NCBI RefSeq assembly: GCF_002295115.1
Contig: NZ_NSFV01000011.1
Span: 111,048-175,047 of the forward strand
DNA length: 64,000 bases
Direction: 5' to 3'
Source of the DNA: Mesorhizobium sp. WSM4311
GTDB lineage: Bacteria; Pseudomonadota; Alphaproteobacteria; Rhizobiales; Rhizobiaceae
Within the stretch, counting starts at the first letter, position 1, and every line of letters starts with the position of its first letter. Under the pieces are notes generated by a model. The model saw only the letters and a list, made by a program, of their open reading frames with translations. It was not told the DNA's origin and searched no databases. The translations under genes and the position numbers were made by a program. This document shows positions 61,668 to 64,000 of the stretch, one piece after another.

Positions 61668-62489
61668 TCAGCGGTTCGGAACTCTCCGCCCTCGGCGTGA
61701 GAGGATGTTTGCCACTACCAGGAGCACGATCGACAGCGCCATCATCAGCGTTGCGGCGGCGGTGATTGCGGGGCTTAGCTTTTCGCGCAGGCCGATAAAC
61801 ATTTCGAGCGGCATGGTGCGCTGGCTGGCGCTGGCAAGGAACTGCACGACGACGACCTCGTCGAAAGAAGTGACGAAGGCGAAGGCAGCGCCCGATAGCA
61901 CGCCAGGCAGGATCAGCGGCAGCATCACCTTGAAGAATGCAGTCAGCGGCCTGGCGCCCGAGATTGCGGCAGCGCGCATCAGATTGCGGTCGAAGCCGGT
62001 CAGGCTGGCGCCCACCGTCACGACGACAAAGGGGCTGGCTAAAGCAGTGTGCGCCAGGATGATGCCGGCATAGGTGCTGGCAAGCCCGACCCGCGCATAG
62101 AACAGATATGAGCCGACCGCAGTGATCACCACCGGCACGATCAGAGGCGAGAGCAGCAGCGGCATGACGATGCGGCGGCCTGGGAATTTCTCGTCCGATA
62201 AGGCGATAGCCGTCAGCGTGCCGAGCGTCGTTGCGATCAGCGTCGTGCCGAGGGCAATGACCAGGCTGTTGCCGATCGCTGACTGCCAGCGCTGGGTGCC
62301 GAGCACGACCTCGTACCAGCGCGTCGAGAGGCCTTCGAGCGGGAAGATGAAGAAGGCGCCGCTATTGAAGGAGAGCGGCACCGGAATGAGGATCGGCACC
62401 AAAAGGAAGAGGATCACCAGCCCGCACCACAGCCAGAGCAAGGTGATACGGATGCGTTCGCCGGTGGTGGCGTAGGGGGACAACAGCAT
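61668..62489 (-). CDS. ABC transporter permease, PotC-like (polyamine/spermidine type)
   Basis: 273 residues from ATG 62489, with six predicted helices. The binding-protein-dependent permease loop is seen in AAAISGARPLTAFFKVMLPL with ILPGVLSGA (the EAA-type motif). Close to PotC/YdcV permeases that import polyamines, opines or other small cations. Two bases separate it from the stop of the other permease. The operon runs right to left, and this is the last gene visible in it. Upstream in-frame residues up to 62693 overlap the other permease and are not used. Confidence 0.9.
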   Translation of the reverse strand: MLLSPYATTGERIRITLLWLWCGLVILFLLVPILIPVPLSFNSGAFFIFPLEGLSTRWYEVVLGTQRWQSAIGNSLVIALGTTLIATTLGTLTAIALSDEKFPGRRIVMPLLLSPLIVPVVITAVGSYLFYARVGLASTYAGIILAHTALASPFVVVTVGASLTGFDRNLMRAAAISGARPLTAFFKVMLPLILPGVLSGAAFAFVTSFDEVVVVQFLASASQRTMPLEMFIGLREKLSPAITAAATLMMALSIVLLVVANILSRRGRRVPNR

Positions 62490-62491
62490 GG

Positions 62492-63772
62492 CTACACCAG
62501 CTTCAGGCGGTCGAGGCCGAGAATGCGCGCGAAGATGCCGAACAGCGCCAGCGTGAAGACAAGCAGGATGAAGGACAGCGCCGCCGCCATCTCCCAGTTC
62601 AACTCGACATTGACATAGTTGGCGATGAAATTGCTGATCAGCTGGTCGCTGGCGCCGCCGATCAGCGCCGGGGTTATGTAATAGCCGAGGCACAGGATGA
62701 AGGTGAGCAGGCAGCCCGCCATCACGCCCGGAAACACCTGCGGAATATAGATGCGCCGGAAGGCGGTGAACGGCCGCGCGCCAAGCGAATAGGCGGCCTT
62801 CATCTGCGAGGGCGGAATGGTGCGCATGACGCTGTAGATCGGCAGCAGCGTGAACGGCAGCTGGATATGCGTCATGGCAATGATCAGGCCGATACGGCTG
62901 TACATCAGGTCGAGCCGGTCGCTGGTGACGCCGATAAGAAGCAGGAAATCATTAACCAGGCCGAACTTCTGCAAAAGCACGGTCCAGGCCGCGGTGCGCA
63001 CCAGGATCGAGGTCCAGAACGGCAGCAGCACCGCGACGATCAGGATGGCGGCCAACCCCTTCGGCACGTTGGCGATGAGATAGGCGAGCGGAAAGCCGAG
63101 GATCAGCGTTGCCAGTGTCACCGACGCCGCGACGAAGAAGGTGCGCAGGAACACCTGGATGAAGATCGCCTGCTCGGGCGGCACCCGCTCAATGCCGCCA
63201 TCGGCGTCCCAGCGCAGGTCGAGGGCGCTGAGCAAATAGAACGAGGTGAAGCTCTTGGTGCCGCTCTGGATCGCTGTCCAGGTCGGTGGCGCCGACCAGA
63301 ACGGCGCCGATTTTAGCGCATCCAGCGCTGCCTGTCCGTCGGCTTTTTCGAGCCTGCGCACCGTCTTCAATATCTGGCTGCGCGCGCCGGGCAGGCGGGC
63401 GTTCAGGCTCTTGGCCAATTCATAGGCCGTGCCTTTGACCTGGTTGTCCTTCAGGTCCGCCGCAAGCGCCGCGAAGGCGTCGTCACCGGGCAGGCCCTGG
63501 CCGCTCCAGCCGCTCAACGCCGCGGCGGTCTTGGGCAAGGCGTCGGCGATCGTCGGGTCGTAGGCGGCGCGCGACAGCAGGAGCACGATCGGGATGCCGA
63601 AGCTCAGCGCCAGCAGCACGAGCAGGGGTGTTGCCAACAGCAGCGAGCGCAGCCGGTCGCCGAATTCGGCACGGCGCAGCGCCGCCGACACGGATATAAG
63701 TTCCGCATCGGCGGCTGACCGGTCGCGGGCCAGCGTCGGCCGGTCGAGTTCGCTGGGCTGCAACGCCGACAT
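62492..63772 (-). CDS. ABC transporter permease, PotB-like, with large periplasmic insertion
   Basis: 426 residues. After the first helix (LLLATPLLVLLALSFGIPIV) comes a long loop of about 130 residues (LPKTAAALSGWSGQGLPGDD through DALDLRWDADGG) that most PotB proteins lack, then five more helices and the EAA-type motif in AAYSLGARPFTAFRRIYIPQ with VFPGVMAG. The family imports polyamines and related compounds. The start follows the stop of the binding-protein gene by 7 bases. The extended loop is a feature of some rhizobial transporters of this class. Confidence 0.9.
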   Translation of the reverse strand: MSALQPSELDRPTLARDRSAADAELISVSAALRRAEFGDRLRSLLLATPLLVLLALSFGIPIVLLLSRAAYDPTIADALPKTAAALSGWSGQGLPGDDAFAALAADLKDNQVKGTAYELAKSLNARLPGARSQILKTVRRLEKADGQAALDALKSAPFWSAPPTWTAIQSGTKSFTSFYLLSALDLRWDADGGIERVPPEQAIFIQVFLRTFFVAASVTLATLILGFPLAYLIANVPKGLAAILIVAVLLPFWTSILVRTAAWTVLLQKFGLVNDFLLLIGVTSDRLDLMYSRIGLIIAMTHIQLPFTLLPIYSVMRTIPPSQMKAAYSLGARPFTAFRRIYIPQVFPGVMAGCLLTFILCLGYYITPALIGGASDQLISNFIANYVNVELNWEMAAALSFILLVFTLALFGIFARILGLDRLKLV

Positions 63773-63779
63773 CGATCGC

Positions 63780-64000
63780 CTACTGGGCTAGCCAGGCGTT
63801 GAAGCGCTTGACGAGATCCTCGCCATAGTCGCCCCAGAATTCGGTGTCGGCGACGAGGTAGGCGCCGGCCAGATGGTCGGGCGCGTTGGGCAGTTTCGGC
63901 AAGGCGTCGGCCGCCACGAAGGAGGCCGCGTCGGTGCGCACCGGCCCATAGGTGATGTAGCTGGCGAGCTTGGCATTGTTTTCCGGCTTGGAGATATAGG
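63780..64000 (-). CDS. extracellular solute-binding protein, C-terminal part
   Basis: Only the last 73 residues are in the window. They read ISKPENNAKLASYITYGPVR, then LPKLPNAPDHLAGAYLVADT and FWGDYGEDLVKRFNAWLAQ before TAG. This is the C-terminus of a PotD-type (spermidine/putrescine) binding protein. It is the upstream gene of the transporter operon with the two permeases; the ATPase gene must lie outside the window. Confidence 0.85.
   Translation of the reverse strand, partial: YISKPENNAKLASYITYGPVRTDAASFVAADALPKLPNAPDHLAGAYLVADTEFWGDYGEDLVKRFNAWLAQ

Overview
The window looks like part of a large repABC-type replicon (plasmid or chromid) of a GC-rich alphaproteobacterium of the order Hyphomicrobiales (Rhizobiales), most likely close to Mesorhizobium. 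The main grounds are a complete repA-repB-repC operon with a counter-transcribed RNA between repB and repC, a DUF1403-ScpB gene pair of the kind carried beside repABC in rhizobia, PRC-barrel, DUF1236, DUF892 and HWE-kinase genes, and many very small rhizobial membrane or lipoprotein genes. No tRNA, rRNA or CRISPR array was seen. The genus is inferred from gene content only.

Layout. 0-6 kb: a KaiC-like ATPase (cut by the left edge) is divergent from a PAP2 phosphatase, a diacylglycerol-kinase-like lipid kinase and a calcineurin-like phosphoesterase. A phospholipase D-type enzyme faces them, giving a compact set of phosphate-ester and phospholipid genes. 6-13 kb: sparse small envelope genes, a BrkB-family membrane protein, a histidine-rich secreted protein and a LolA gene broken by an internal deletion with frameshift. 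13-21 kb: two hybrid histidine kinases in one operon; the 1905-residue upstream one carries nine near-identical 92-residue HAMP-type units. 21-28 kb: a divergent NRAMP-family transporter, small proteins, a GFA protein overlapping an ATP-dependent DNA ligase, and a DUF2231 plus sorbosone-dehydrogenase-like pair. 28-35 kb: a decay zone (fragments of a phospholipase D, an FAD oxidoreductase, IS110 and IS481 transposases) that also holds an intact hipBA module with four evenly spaced operators.

35-39 kb: a double PRC-barrel protein and a three-PAS HWE kinase. 39-43 kb: repABC with two parS-like palindromes, the antisense RNA and an AT-rich candidate origin in repC. 43-49 kb: stability genes, namely Xre-RES, VapBC translationally coupled to a tyrosine recombinase, DUF1403-ScpB, and a second Xre-RES pair. 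49-61 kb: gene-poor, with a transposase/ligase chimera of remnants, small secreted proteins, an EF-hand protein, a SAM-cyclase-ATPase-TPR regulator, a class C beta-lactamase-like hydrolase and a decayed IS110. 61.7-64 kb: a polyamine/spermidine-type ABC transporter operon running off the right edge.

No wholly new defence or biosynthetic system stood out. The most unusual points are the nine-unit HAMP array, the 27-bp operator ladder of hipBA, the ATGA-coupled toxin-recombinase genes, the DUF1403-ScpB cassette preceded by a long inverted repeat, and the clustering of four toxin-antitoxin modules on this backbone. All calls were made by reading the sequence; no database search was run.
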